This document shows, in pieces, positions 1-8,928 of a DNA stretch of 64,000 nt (within the stretch, counting starts at the first letter, position 1; every line of letters starts with the position of its first letter). A program made the translations under genes and the position numbers. Below the pieces are notes generated by a model that was not told the origin of the DNA, did no database searches, and saw only the letters and a program-made list of their open reading frames with translations. This stretch comes from a bacterium SCSIO 12827 (GTDB lineage: Bacteria; Pseudomonadota; Alphaproteobacteria; Rhodospirillales; Casp-alpha2), in assembly GCA_024397995.1 (NCBI GenBank), contig CP073746.1, positions 310,001-374,000 of the forward strand, given 5' to 3'.

Positions 1-701
1 CCTTGCAGGCGGTCGATCAGGGCCCCCCGCTGGAACGGCCGGTTGACGATCACGGCGATGCCCTTGTCCTTGGCCAGCGGCAGCAGCCGGGCCTCGGCCT
101 CGCGGTCGTCGATGTTGTAGGTCAGCTGCACGAAATCGACGGGTTGCGTCTTCATGATGGCCGCAAGCTCATCATGACGTCGCCCGTGGGAGGTGGTGAT
201 GCCGATGTGCCGTACGCGGCCACCGGCTTTCCATTGCGTCAGCGTTTCCAGATGGCCTTCCCAGCCGAGCAGGTTGTGGACCTGCAACAGGTCGAAGGGT
301 TTGACGCCCCACAGCCGTTCCGATTCCGCCATCTGGCGAATGCCGTGGTCCCGGCCCGGCGTCCACACCTTGGTCGCGGCGAACAGGGTCCTGGGCTTTC
401 CCAGGGCGGCCAGGCCGTGGCCGATGACCGCTTCCGACGATCCGTACATGGGCGAGGAATCGATCATGCCGCCACCCATTTCGAAGAACGTGGCAAGGAC
501 CTGCGCGCGCTGGGCACGGGCCGCTGGGTCGTCGCCGACGTCGAAGGTCAGCCAGCTGCCCATGCCGATGACGGGCACGGCGGCGCCGGTCCGGGGGATG
601 GTCTTCGTGATCGCGGCAGGGTTGGCGGAAACGCCGCCGGGCAAGCCAGCTGCGAGGCCTGCAAGAACGGTACTTTCCAGAAAACGTCGGCGCGTCAGCA
701 T
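1..701 (-). CDS. Tat-exported aldo/keto reductase (3' end outside window)
   Basis: The protein starts at 701 and runs off the left edge; about 233 codons are visible. The N-terminus reads MLTRRRFLESTVLAGLAAG, a twin-arginine signal (RRRFL plus a hydrophobic stretch), so export to the periplasm is likely. Downstream are the aldo/keto reductase barrel hallmarks: an Asp and Tyr in MIDSSPMYGSS, a Lys in FAATKVW and a His in LLQVHNL, which match the Asp-Tyr-Lys-His catalytic tetrad. It would reduce an aldehyde or ketone with NAD(P)H, though a periplasmic member could use another donor. The stop is not visible. Its start lies 5 bases past the stop of the upstream CBS/DUF294 gene on the same strand, so the two are probably co-transcribed. 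Confidence 0.85.
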   Translation of the reverse strand, partial: MLTRRRFLESTVLAGLAAGLPGGVSANPAAITKTIPRTGAAVPVIGMGSWLTFDVGDDPAARAQRAQVLATFFEMGGGMIDSSPMYGSSEAVIGHGLAALGKPRTLFAATKVWTPGRDHGIRQMAESERLWGVKPFDLLQVHNLLGWEGHLETLTQWKAGGRVRHIGITTSHGRRHDELAAIMKTQPVDFVQLTYNIDDREAEARLLPLAKDKGIAVIVNRPFQRGALIDRLQ

Positions 702-706
702 AGGGC

Positions 707-2176
707 TTATTGTAGCACGTCGCCGGTGAATTCGCCCCGCATACGGTCCCGCAGGCGGCGGATGGCCTCAAAGGAATCCTTCAACATGTCCGCCTCGCGG
801 CGGGTCAGGCTGCGTGGGTGGACAAAGTTGGTGACAGGACGGTCCGCCTGAAAATCCTTGATCTGCTGGCGCAGCAGCAGGTGCGAGATATGCCGATAAG
901 CGCCGCGCAGGTAATCGGCTTCGTCCTTGGCCAGGATGCCTCGGTCCTTAAGGGCTTGCATGCGTTCCAGCGTCGGGTTGATTGCCAGGCCCTCGCGCAG
1001 GCACAAAAGCCGCATGGCCTCGACCAGCGGCAGGGTGCCGGAATGCTTCAGGTTGAGGTAGCCTTTGTAGCCGGGGGCGTCGCTGTCCTTCATGGTGATG
1101 AAGCGGCCGAACCAGCCGATCGCCGGGCCATGATCCTGGTCGTCCTCGAACATCTCGCGAAGGAACATGTGATTGCCCCGGGCCGTCTCGGCGACATGGC
1201 GGCGCAGGTCATCGGCCAGATCGTCGCGGCCCCGGGCCGATTTGAAATCGAAGAAAATATCGCAGAGGCGCAGCATGGTCGTGCCGCGCTTGCGGCTCCA
1301 CAGGCTGATTTGCGCCTTCCACTGGCTGAGGGTCTTGCGCCACAGCGGGTTGGTCGCCATGACGAAGCCCTTGCACAGCGGCAGGCCGATGGCGTCCAGG
1401 TCCCGTGTCATGCGTTCACCGAGGTCGATGAACCAGGCGTCGATTCTTCGGTGCTCCGAATCCGGGTAATCATCGAGAATGAAGCCGTTGTCCTGATCGG
1501 GGAACAGGAAGCTTTCGCCGCGCCCGCCCGATCCCATGACGATGACCGAGAAGTCGACCGGCGGCGGGCCCAGACCCTCGGCGGCCATGGCGGCAAGCGC
1601 GCCGTCGACCACGCGGCGGTAGATATCAAGATTGATGTTGCTGAGCAGAGCCTGAATTTCCGGTGCCGGCAGGTTGTCCCGGAACAGCTGATCGGCGAGC
1701 GTGACCTGTGCCCGCTTGACCTGGGTCAGGCCGGCCACGTCGCCGCCCTGGGTCAGGCTGTCGATCTGCGCCATCAGGGTGCGTGACGCCACCGCAAGGG
1801 TGTCGTCCAGGTTCAGCATGCCGGTCAGGCGGCCGGCGGGATCGACCACGGGCATGTGGCGCAGGCCCGTGCGGCGCATGACGGCGATCGCCTGGTAAAG
1901 GTATTCGGTCTCTCCGATCACGCGGAGCGGCCGTGTCATGACCTGGGACGCCGGGGTGTCGGCGGTGGCCTGGAACAGGACGCGCCGGGTGATGTCGTGT
2001 TCCGTGATGATGCCCTGGGGCCGCCCGTCCGGCCCCGTGACGACGACGCCCGAGGCCCCCGAATCGGCCATCACCCGCACGGCCTCACCCAACAGGGCGT
2101 CCGCGGCCAGGCTGGGCGGTGTCGCGGCCATGGCCTCGCGCACCAGCATGCGGAATATGGCGGTCCGGGGTTCCAT
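707..2176 (-). CDS. CBS-pair / DUF294 nucleotidyltransferase-like signalling protein
   Basis: 489 aa from the ATG at 2176. The open frame extends to 2350, but the upstream part is Arg-rich and atypical. Residues about 15-135 form two CBS domains, which usually bind adenine nucleotides. Around residue 215 is a nucleotidyltransferase signature, MGSGGRGES followed by DQDN, as in the GlnD/DUF294 fold, and the C-terminal third matches the DUF294_C helical region. There is no EAL, GGDEF or DNA-binding domain. Such proteins are often encoded beside solute symporters and are thought to modulate transport in response to energy state. Here the gene is divergent from a sodium:solute symporter, which fits. 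The target is unknown. Confidence 0.85.
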   Translation of the reverse strand: MEPRTAIFRMLVREAMAATPPSLAADALLGEAVRVMADSGASGVVVTGPDGRPQGIITEHDITRRVLFQATADTPASQVMTRPLRVIGETEYLYQAIAVMRRTGLRHMPVVDPAGRLTGMLNLDDTLAVASRTLMAQIDSLTQGGDVAGLTQVKRAQVTLADQLFRDNLPAPEIQALLSNINLDIYRRVVDGALAAMAAEGLGPPPVDFSVIVMGSGGRGESFLFPDQDNGFILDDYPDSEHRRIDAWFIDLGERMTRDLDAIGLPLCKGFVMATNPLWRKTLSQWKAQISLWSRKRGTTMLRLCDIFFDFKSARGRDDLADDLRRHVAETARGNHMFLREMFEDDQDHGPAIGWFGRFITMKDSDAPGYKGYLNLKHSGTLPLVEAMRLLCLREGLAINPTLERMQALKDRGILAKDEADYLRGAYRHISHLLLRQQIKDFQADRPVTNFVHPRSLTRREADMLKDSFEAIRRLRDRMRGEFTGDVLQ

Positions 2177-2943
2177 GGTATGGCTGCCGTTCTCCCCACT
2201 TGTTCCGGTCGCGTCCCGATCAAGGTCGTTGTGGCGCTTGAATCGGTGCGCGGACAGGAGCCCGCGCCGGGATGACGGAAAAACCCTAACCGAGCGCGAC
2301 GGCGGAAACAAACGGCTTGCGCGCCATGCTCGCGAAAATGACGCGATCATTAAATATATAAGTGTGTATTTTTCACAAAAGATGAATTTGAAATAGAAAA
2401 TATTGTGAAATAATTAGTCACCCTCCGATTACTTGCCCGTTGACAGTGTGCGGTGCAGCAAAATAGGCCCTGCAAGGGTGTCCTTTATTTTACATAAGAG
2501 CCTTTGTCTCTATGAGTTGTGCGCATTAGCAGAAAATGTTATTAGGATTCTAACTCCGCGGACCGGACGAGGAGAGTCAGTCGGTCGGCGGAGGAAACGG
2601 AAACGATAACAATAAAATTCCGCAGGGATGCACATGCGCCGGAAAGGCGTGGGAGGCGTAATATCCTACACCAAATCTCCAGAGTTTGTGTGTCTGGCAT
2701 CGAGAGGGTGAGTTCGATCCGAGCTTCCTTCGCCTTGACCGAGGCCTAACGGCGGCATTTCGTTGTTGTGAATTTTGGGTGGCCATCGGGTTCCGGCATG
2801 TCCTGATTTTCAGTCGTTTCGCCACATTCGACATTTGGGGGTGGTCCCCGGGTGTCGTCTGTTTCGGTATCCGCTTAGGCGTTGGACAACGGGTTAACGA
2901 CCGCACGGCGCCAAGGATCCGAACAGAAGGGGAGAAATGAATC
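2177..2943. other. 767-bp divergent intergenic region with AT-rich inverted repeat
   Basis: No convincing gene is present. Short open frames here have no ribosome site and a composition unlike proteins. The part from about 2340 to 2420 is strongly AT-rich. It contains a perfect 8-bp inverted repeat, TTTCACAA at 2371-2378 and TTGTGAAA at 2403-2410, with centres 32 bp apart (about three helical turns). A TTGACA hexamer at 2440-2445 faces the symporter but has no good -10 at the usual spacing. The region presumably holds divergent promoters for the DUF294 gene and the symporter, and the long stretch to 2943 could be an untranslated leader. Confidence 0.5.
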
Positions 2944-4920
2944 TTGTCAGCTAAAGTAGTGTGGCTGTTCATATTCGTTGCGCTGTATTGGGCCTATTGC
3001 ATTTATTGGGGCATCAAAGGCGCGCGGATGTCGAAAACGGCCAGCGATTACTTCATCTCGGGCCGTCAGCTCGCGATGTGGGTCTTCGTGCTGGCCGCCA
3101 CGGCAACATCGTTCTCGGGTTGGACCTTTATGGGCCATCCGGGGCTGATCTACCGTGACGGTTTCCAGTACGCATATGCGTCGTTCTACGCGATCACCAT
3201 TCCGTTTACCGGCGTGATGTTCCTGAAACGCCAGTGGATGATTGGCAAACGCTTCGGTTTCGTGACACCGGGCGAGATGCTGGCCACCTATTTCCAGGGG
3301 GATGCGATCCGTATCCTCGTGGTCATCGTGGCTTTGCTGTTCTCGATCCCGTATCTCGGGCTACAGCTGCGCGCATCGGGCCTTCTGTTCAACGCTTTGA
3401 CCGACGGCTTGGTCGGTGTTGAATTCGGCATGTGGCTGTTGTCTGCGGTCGTGTTCATCTACGTGGCGTCCGGCGGTCTTCGCGCCGTGGCCTATGTGGA
3501 CACCGTGCAGTGCATCCTGCTGGCCTTCGGCATCATCGCCATCGGCATCATCGCCTACAGCGAGCTGGGCGGCTGGACCGCCTTTGGCCAGGAACTGGCC
3601 AAAATGGGTCAGACGGACATCGGCAAATGGAAGACCACCCAGGGTTGGGGTGGGGGCGATTACAACGCCTACCTCGCCATTCCGGGCGTCATCCAGTTCA
3701 CCGCCGGTCTTGGCAAGGAAACCCCGGGGGGGGGGCTTTGGACAGGCATCATGGTGCTGACCTACATGTTCGCGCTCATGGGCATTCACTCCGCTCCGGC
3801 GTTCACCATGTGGTCGTTCTCCAACACCAACCCGCGGCCGTTCGCGCCGCAGCAGGTGTGGGCGTCGGCCTTCGGCATCGGTGCGATCCTGTTCTTCTTC
3901 ACCGCGGCTCAGGGCATGGGTGCCCACTTCCTCGGTGCCACGCCCGCCTTCAACGATGCGGGCATTGGGATCTCCAAGGTACTTCCGGATCTGACCGCCA
4001 ACAAGCAGGGCGGGATCGTCGGACATTACATCAACCTGGTGGGCGACTCGGCCCCATGGCTGGTCGGCCTTCTCGCCGTCTGCGCCCTGGCCGCCATGCA
4101 GTCCACCGGCGCGGCGTATATGTCCACCGCCGGCGGCATGCTGACGCGTGACTTGTACAAACGCTACCTGAATCCGGGTGCGGACCATGCCACGCAGAAG
4201 TTGTTCGGCCGTATCGGCGTCTTGATCATCGTTCTCTCGGCTCTGGTCGTTGCCACGTTCTCAGCTGACGCGCTGGTGCTGTTGGGTGGTCTGGCCGTTG
4301 CCTTCGGCTTCCAGATGTGGCCGTCCCTGGCCGCCATCTGCTGGTTCCCGTGGATCACCCGTCAGGGTGCGACGCTGGGTCTGGCGGCTGGCTGTCTGGC
4401 GGTCATCTTTACCGAAAACTTCGGCGCCTCCATTGCCGGCTTCTTCGGTATCGACCTGGGCTGGGGCCGTTGGCCCTGGACGATCCACTCGGCCGGTTGG
4501 GGGATTCTCTTCAACGCGACCATCTGTGTGATCGTCTCCGCCATGACCCAGGACGAAGGGGCCATGCAGCACCGCATGAAGTATCACAACTTCCTGCGTG
4601 AGCATGCTTCCCTGCCGGAATCCAAGAAAAGCCTGGTCCCCGTTGCTTGGGGTATCACGCTGATCTGGCTGTTCTTCGGCATCGGCCCGGGCGCCGTTAT
4701 CGGTAACGATATCTTCGGTGCTCCGAATGCCGGTTACGAAGCCTGGACCTTCGGCATCCCGTCCATCTGGGCCTGGCAGATCATCTGGTGGATCCTTGGT
4801 GTCTTCATGATGTGGTTCTTGGCCTACAAGATGGAGATGTCCACGGTTCCCGATCGCGAGATCGAAGCCTTGGTGGATGACATCGGCGACGCCGCACCCG
4901 CACAGGGCGGCGACGACTAA
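2944..4920 (+). CDS. Sodium:solute symporter family (SSS) permease
   Basis: 658 aa integral membrane protein with about 13 hydrophobic segments. The N-terminal TM1 is followed by SDYFISGRQLAMW, the typical SSS signature after the first helix, and by glycine-rich TM2 and TM3. The start is TTG at 2944. An in-frame TGA at 2938-2940 rules out anything further upstream, a GGGGAG ribosome site lies 9 bases before the TTG, and the next Met would remove TM1. An out-of-frame ATG at 2937 opens only a five-codon frame. The transported solute cannot be read from sequence; acetate or other carboxylates are common in this family. The DUF294/CBS partner is divergent. Confidence 0.88.
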   Translation: MSAKVVWLFIFVALYWAYCIYWGIKGARMSKTASDYFISGRQLAMWVFVLAATATSFSGWTFMGHPGLIYRDGFQYAYASFYAITIPFTGVMFLKRQWMIGKRFGFVTPGEMLATYFQGDAIRILVVIVALLFSIPYLGLQLRASGLLFNALTDGLVGVEFGMWLLSAVVFIYVASGGLRAVAYVDTVQCILLAFGIIAIGIIAYSELGGWTAFGQELAKMGQTDIGKWKTTQGWGGGDYNAYLAIPGVIQFTAGLGKETPGGGLWTGIMVLTYMFALMGIHSAPAFTMWSFSNTNPRPFAPQQVWASAFGIGAILFFFTAAQGMGAHFLGATPAFNDAGIGISKVLPDLTANKQGGIVGHYINLVGDSAPWLVGLLAVCALAAMQSTGAAYMSTAGGMLTRDLYKRYLNPGADHATQKLFGRIGVLIIVLSALVVATFSADALVLLGGLAVAFGFQMWPSLAAICWFPWITRQGATLGLAAGCLAVIFTENFGASIAGFFGIDLGWGRWPWTIHSAGWGILFNATICVIVSAMTQDEGAMQHRMKYHNFLREHASLPESKKSLVPVAWGITLIWLFFGIGPGAVIGNDIFGAPNAGYEAWTFGIPSIWAWQIIWWILGVFMMWFLAYKMEMSTVPDREIEALVDDIGDAAPAQGGDD

Positions 4921-4942
4921 GCCGATATCACTATCGGAACCC

Positions 4943-4977
4943 AATCGGGGGGGAGGGCTTCGGCTCTTCCCCCGATT
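4943..4977 (+). terminator. Terminator hairpin after the symporter gene
   Basis: A 9-bp stem (AATCGGGGG with CCCCCGATT) continues into a second helix capped by a TTCG tetraloop, followed by TTCTTTCC. It lies 22 bases past the symporter stop. The T tract is short, so this is a moderate-strength intrinsic terminator. Confidence 0.65.
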
Positions 4978-5159
4978 TCTTTCCGGCATTCGCTTTCCGC
5001 ATTTTCCGCGTGTTGATCGCCGCCCGCGAAAAGATCCCGCCTTTTTGCGCCACCGCCAACTTGTTGCCGTAAAAAACTTGGATGATCGCGACCGTTCCTT
5101 GTTATGATCCAAACACGCAGAAAGTGAAAAAACGGCAACATTCCAAGCCCCTAATCAAT

Positions 5160-5399
5160 ATGCAAAGCCTCTTCACCCCTGAATACCGATGGCTGTGGAC
5201 GATCGTCTTGATGGCTGCCTTGTTCCTGCCTGTGCGCCGGTTCATATGGATTCTGACCGTGCGCCGGGCCATCGAAAAAGCAGGAGAGGAAACGGTCGAC
5301 GATGCCGAACGCGGGCGCCTGTTACGCCGCGCCGGCATTTCCGCAGGCCTGCTGTGTTTCGTGTTCTCTTACTTTTATGTTCACACCCTGTTTAAGTGA
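5160..5399 (+). CDS. Small two-helix membrane protein, function unknown
   Basis: 79 aa from the ATG at 5160; an upstream in-frame ATG at 5082 would add 26 polar residues. Two hydrophobic segments (about residues 10-27 and 58-76) flank a charged region rich in Arg and Glu (RRAIEKAGEETVDDAERGRL). No clear Shine-Dalgarno precedes either start. The stop overlaps a GTG of the following TPR gene in the arrangement GTGA, which suggests translational coupling. I do not recognise the family. Confidence 0.6.
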   Translation: MQSLFTPEYRWLWTIVLMAALFLPVRRFIWILTVRRAIEKAGEETVDDAERGRLLRRAGISAGLLCFVFSYFYVHTLFK

Positions 5400-5407
5400 C
5401 CCCGCCC

Positions 5408-6031
5408 ATGTCAGCTTTGTCCAATCCCCGCGTCCTCAAACGCTTCATCATCTACCTGGCCATGCTGACCTTCGTCATGTTCGGGGTGTGGTCGTTCTGG
5501 GGGGCCTTCGTTGAGACACCGGCCGGTGACTTCGAGGTACGGGAAGGTGACATCAAGCTGTCCAGCGGCGAGTACGAGGGGGCGGTCGCCGACTTTGACC
5601 GTGCGCTGGCCGTGCAACCCAATCACCGTGGCGCCCTGTTGGGAAAGGCGGCGGCGCTGGTCCAGTTGAAGCGCTATGACGCGGCGGAAAAGGTCCTGAC
5701 CCAGGCCATCGATTTCCTAAAGCGCAACTTGGATCCCGACGACCCCACGGGGCGCGGCGCCCTGGCGGCGGCCTACGGAAACCGGGGCATCGTGCATGAT
5801 ACCCAGGGGCGGTACGAACAGGCCCTGGCGGACTATATCGACTCTTTGAAGATCGACGCCGAAGCTGTCGAAGGACCGGGCTTTATCGATCGGCTGCTGT
5901 ACCACGACGACACGCCGTCCTCGATCCGTGACCGTGCGGAATATCTCTACAAGCAGCTTCAATTGCCGGAGGAAAAGCGTCTTCTGCGCCTTCCGGAGAA
6001 GGACGAATTGCAGCGCATGCACAAGCCGTAA
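5408..6031 (+). CDS. Membrane-anchored TPR-repeat protein
   Basis: 207 aa from the ATG at 5408. A GTG at 5396 that overlaps the previous stop would add four residues and is a real alternative. Residues about 12-32 form one hydrophobic anchor (FIIYLAMLTFVMFGVWSFW). The rest contains three to four tetratricopeptide repeats; GEYEGAVADFDRALAVQPNH and GRYEQALADYIDSLKID fit the TPR consensus. These are protein-interaction scaffolds, here probably facing the periplasm. It forms a unit with the small membrane gene upstream. Partner unknown. Confidence 0.75.
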   Translation: MSALSNPRVLKRFIIYLAMLTFVMFGVWSFWGAFVETPAGDFEVREGDIKLSSGEYEGAVADFDRALAVQPNHRGALLGKAAALVQLKRYDAAEKVLTQAIDFLKRNLDPDDPTGRGALAAAYGNRGIVHDTQGRYEQALADYIDSLKIDAEAVEGPGFIDRLLYHDDTPSSIRDRAEYLYKQLQLPEEKRLLRLPEKDELQRMHKP

Positions 6032-6088
6032 GGCGCGCTGCCGCGCTGACTCTATTCAGCGATATTCTGGAAAGTCTTGGCGGCGGGA

Positions 6089-6301
6089 TCAGCCGAACTT
6101 GACGACACCGAGAACGTCCTGGAACAACACCAGGAAGAAGAACACGGCGGCGATGGAGCCGAACAGCAGACGCACGAAGTCCTGCTTTCCCTCTTCATCG
6201 CGGTAGCGGATGCTGTGCAGCGTGATCGCCCCTGTCACGAACAGGAAGACGATGTTGACGAGCGGCTCCAGCTCCGCCGGTAATCCCAAATCCAATAACA
6301 T
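6089..6301 (-). CDS. Small two-helix membrane protein, function unknown
   Basis: 70 aa. Two hydrophobic segments, LVNIVFLFVTGAITL and LLFGSIAAVFFFLVLFQDVLG, flank a charged loop (RYRDEEGKQDF). No strong ribosome site is visible before the ATG at 6301. It follows the 6406-6921 gene on the same strand with a 104-base gap that contains a strong GC-rich hairpin. The family is not recognised. It is called on its coherent hydrophobic pattern and codon use. Confidence 0.55.
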   Translation of the reverse strand: MLLDLGLPAELEPLVNIVFLFVTGAITLHSIRYRDEEGKQDFVRLLFGSIAAVFFFLVLFQDVLGVVKFG

Positions 6302-6358
6302 GGCGGGAAGGTAAAGGCGCTTGTCCGATTAGGCAAGCACACAGAACGGGCTTTCCCA

Positions 6359-6383
6359 CCCGCCGCCCGAGAGCGGCGGCGGG
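6359..6383 (-). terminator. GC-rich hairpin between two small membrane-protein genes
   Basis: CCCGCCGCC and GGCGGCGGG form a perfect 9-bp stem around a 7-base loop. There is no T tract on either side. It may be an mRNA-stabilising or attenuating stem-loop after the 6406-6921 gene rather than a full terminator. Confidence 0.4.
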
Positions 6384-6405
6384 ATGGAAGACCTGCACCG
6401 GCCGG

Positions 6406-6921
6406 TCAGGGGATCGGCGTACGGATGGGTGTCTGTTGGGTCAGCTCGTCGGGCGTTGCCGCACGGATGTCCTTGGTTGAGACATAGGGCGGGAACTGGG
6501 TTGCCCCCGGCCCCGTCGACATGATTGCGCCCGCCATGCCGCTGCCGAAAATCAGCATGACGATACCGGCCGCCACGAAGAATCGCTTAATCCCGTGCGG
6601 CGGTGCCTGAGGGCCATAATCGTTGTCATAGCGGTGATAGCGGTAATCGTCCGTAATCTCGCCGGATTTATCCAGGCGAAGAATCTTGCGGGCATAATGG
6701 CGGGCCCAGGGGGGCCCGTCGTTGTGGATCATGTAGTCGTGGAACAGACGGTCGACCATGAATTCAGGCAGGTCTTCGTCGTGCCAGTCGCGGTAGGCGA
6801 GCTGCAGCAGCTGGAATTCCCCGACCTGCAGAACGTTGGCCGCTCGGCCGACTTCCCGCCGGTCCATGTTGTCCAGCTCTTCCTTGTCCGGTCGGATTAG
6901 GGTTTCAAAAAATCCGGTCAT
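6406..6921 (-). CDS. Conserved-looking protein with one C-terminal membrane helix
   Basis: 171 aa. The N-terminal 110 residues are soluble, charged and rich in aromatic residues and His (FHDYMIHNDGPPWARHYARK). One hydrophobic segment follows at about residues 112-134 (FFVAAGIVMLIFGSGMAGAIM), then a Pro/Thr-rich tail. It starts at the ATG at 6921 with AGGAGA 11 bases upstream. It could be a tail-anchored inner-membrane protein. No catalytic motif or known domain is seen. Confidence 0.6.
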   Translation of the reverse strand: MTGFFETLIRPDKEELDNMDRREVGRAANVLQVGEFQLLQLAYRDWHDEDLPEFMVDRLFHDYMIHNDGPPWARHYARKILRLDKSGEITDDYRYHRYDNDYGPQAPPHGIKRFFVAAGIVMLIFGSGMAGAIMSTGPGATQFPPYVSTKDIRAATPDELTQQTPIRTPIP

Positions 6922-7090
6922 TTGTTGGGGCGTCTCCTATGAAAAGGGTGATCGTCCCCGCCCAACGAACTTATGCTTCATAGCTTGGGTGTAAAATCCG
7001 ACCATTGCAAGGGTAAGCAGGCTCACAATTTGGTCATCCATGGAGTAGTCTGCCCGGCAATCCGACGCCATTTTCCGCTGAGGTTCCGTG

Positions 7091-7867
7091 ATGTCCGACC
7101 CTGTTCAACCCTTCAATCTTTCCGGCCGCACCGCCTTGGTCGCCGGCGCCAGCCGGGGCCTGGGCCTGGAAATCGCCAAGTCTTTGGGGCAGGGCGGGGC
7201 GCTGGTCTATCTCGGCGGGCGTGACCTGCCGGCGCTGGACGCGGCTTGCGATGCCGTCGCCGCAGCGGGCGGACGGGCCCGGCCGCTGCCCTTCGACGTA
7301 ACCGACGAGGGGGCCGTTCTGGCCGCCGTCGACGACCTGGACGATGGCGACGGGCGGGGTCTCGACATTCTGGTCAACTGCGCCGGGGCTCGCGACCGCC
7401 GGCCCCTCGACGACCTGGACGCCCGGGCCGTGCGCGACTTGTTGGAGGTCAATCTGGTCGCCGGCTTCACCCTCACCCGGGCCGCGGCGCCCCAGATGCG
7501 GGCCAAGGGGCGCGGGCGGATCGTCCACGTCACCTCCATCGCGGGCCATGTCGCCCGCGCGGGCGATGCCGCCTATACGGCGTCCAAGGCCGGGCTGACC
7601 GGCTTGGTGCGGGCCTCGGCCGCCGAATTGGGGGCGGACGGCATCACGGTCAACGCGGTCGCCCCCGGCTACTTCGCGACGGACGCCAACCGCGCCATGG
7701 TCGACGATCCCCAGGTCACCGGCTGGCTTGCCCAGCGCACGTCCCTGGGCCGTTGGGGCCAGCCCGGGGAAATCGCCGGCGCCGTGCGCTTTCTGGTGTC
7801 GGACGAAGCGGCCTATGTGACCGGCCAGGTGATTGCGGTCGACGGCGGTTTCCTGGCCCGGTTTTGA
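7091..7867 (+). CDS. SDR-family oxidoreductase (FabG/gluconate 5-dehydrogenase type)
   Basis: 258 aa classical short-chain dehydrogenase. The nucleotide-binding motif AGASRGLGL lies near residue 20, NCAGA near residue 95, and the catalytic Ser with YTASK (Tyr and Lys) near residue 160. The C-terminus ends in VIAVDGGFLARF, as in FabG-like enzymes. The ATG at 7091 follows GAGG; a GTG at 7088 would add one residue. It reduces or oxidises a hydroxyl/keto substrate with NAD(P)H. The N-terminal FNLSGRTALV pattern resembles gluconate 5-dehydrogenases, but the substrate is not certain. It is convergent with the hydroxyacid dehydrogenase that ends at 7880. Confidence 0.85.
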   Translation: MSDPVQPFNLSGRTALVAGASRGLGLEIAKSLGQGGALVYLGGRDLPALDAACDAVAAAGGRARPLPFDVTDEGAVLAAVDDLDDGDGRGLDILVNCAGARDRRPLDDLDARAVRDLLEVNLVAGFTLTRAAAPQMRAKGRGRIVHVTSIAGHVARAGDAAYTASKAGLTGLVRASAAELGADGITVNAVAPGYFATDANRAMVDDPQVTGWLAQRTSLGRWGQPGEIAGAVRFLVSDEAAYVTGQVIAVDGGFLARF

Positions 7868-7879
7868 CCTCTCCCGATC

Positions 7880-8890
7880 TTAAGTGACGTCGCCGGGCGC
7901 CGTGTCGACCAGGGGCGCGTCGGGCAGGTAGGGCACCTCCGGCGTGATCGTGCGGATCGGCGCGCCGTCCAGATAGGCCTGCAAGTTCTCGAAGCTTTGG
8001 CGGAAAAAGACCTCGTAATTCTCCTGCGTGACGAAGCCGATATGCGGCGTCGCCAGTACGTTGGGCATGGTGCGATAGATATGCCCGGCCGGCAGGGGCT
8101 CCATGGTGAACACGTCCATCCCGGCGCCGGCGATGCGGCTGCTTTGCAAGGCGGCGACCAGGGCGTCCTCGTCGACCAGCTGCGGGCGAGAGGTATTGAC
8201 CAAAAAGGCCGTCGGCTTCATGCGGCCGATATCATCGGCCCCGACCACGCCGATGGTGCGGTCCGACAGCGGCATGTGGATGGTCACCGCGTCGGCGCGA
8301 CGGAACAGGTCTTCCTTGGAAACAGCCTCGACGCCGAAGGGGGCAGCGCGCTCGGCCGTCAGATTGGGGCTCCAGGCGATCACGTTCATGGCGAAGGCCT
8401 GGGCGACCTTGGCCACGGGCTGTCCCATATGGCCCAGGCCGACGATGCCCAAGGTCTTGCCTTCCAGGCCGAGGCCCAGGCCGTTTTGCCAGCCGCCGGC
8501 GCGCAGCGACGCGACTTCCCCGGTAAAGCCCCGGAACAGGGACAGCAGCAACAGCCACACGACCTCGACCGTGGAATCATGATGCCGGATCGTCGTTGCG
8601 CAGACGGTGATGCCCTGATCTTCCGCCGCCTTCAGGTCGATGGACCGGGCGTTGCGCATGCCCGTGGCCAACAGCAGCTTCAGGCGGGGTAGGCCTTCCA
8701 ATACGTGGCGCGGAAATTCCGTGCGTTCCCGGATTCTCAGGACGGCGTCAAAATCGCTGAGGCGTGCGATCAGCTCGGCCTCCTCGAACACATGGTCGCG
8801 GAAGGGCACGACGGTCACGCCCTTCAAAGTGTTCCAATCCACGAACCGGTCCCAGACCGATTGATAGTCGTCGATGATTGCCAAGCGCAT
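7880..8890 (-). CDS. D-2-hydroxyacid dehydrogenase family protein
   Basis: 336 aa from the ATG at 8890, preceded by GGAG. Domains are an N-terminal flavodoxin-like substrate domain and a Rossmann domain with GIVGLGHMG. The catalytic triad is present: Arg in NTSRPQLVDE, Glu in TMEPLP and His in ATPHIGF. It interconverts a 2-hydroxyacid and a 2-oxoacid with NAD(P)H. The gene lies 38 bases downstream of the aconitase gene on the same strand, so the two probably form an operon: hydration/isomerisation of a tricarboxylic or hydroxy acid, then oxidation of a 2-hydroxyacid. Substrate unknown. Confidence 0.85.
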   Translation of the reverse strand: MRLAIIDDYQSVWDRFVDWNTLKGVTVVPFRDHVFEEAELIARLSDFDAVLRIRERTEFPRHVLEGLPRLKLLLATGMRNARSIDLKAAEDQGITVCATTIRHHDSTVEVVWLLLLSLFRGFTGEVASLRAGGWQNGLGLGLEGKTLGIVGLGHMGQPVAKVAQAFAMNVIAWSPNLTAERAAPFGVEAVSKEDLFRRADAVTIHMPLSDRTIGVVGADDIGRMKPTAFLVNTSRPQLVDEDALVAALQSSRIAGAGMDVFTMEPLPAGHIYRTMPNVLATPHIGFVTQENYEVFFRQSFENLQAYLDGAPIRTITPEVPYLPDAPLVDTAPGDVT

Positions 8891-8928
8891 GTTGATGTCT
8901 CCTGCTGGTTTTTTATTAAAGATCCGGC

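Noticed and set aside
2577-2972. Possible small genes (131 aa minus, 84 aa plus) in the long intergenic region
   Set aside because: No ribosome site, protein-unlike composition, and the two frames overlap each other; left as non-coding.
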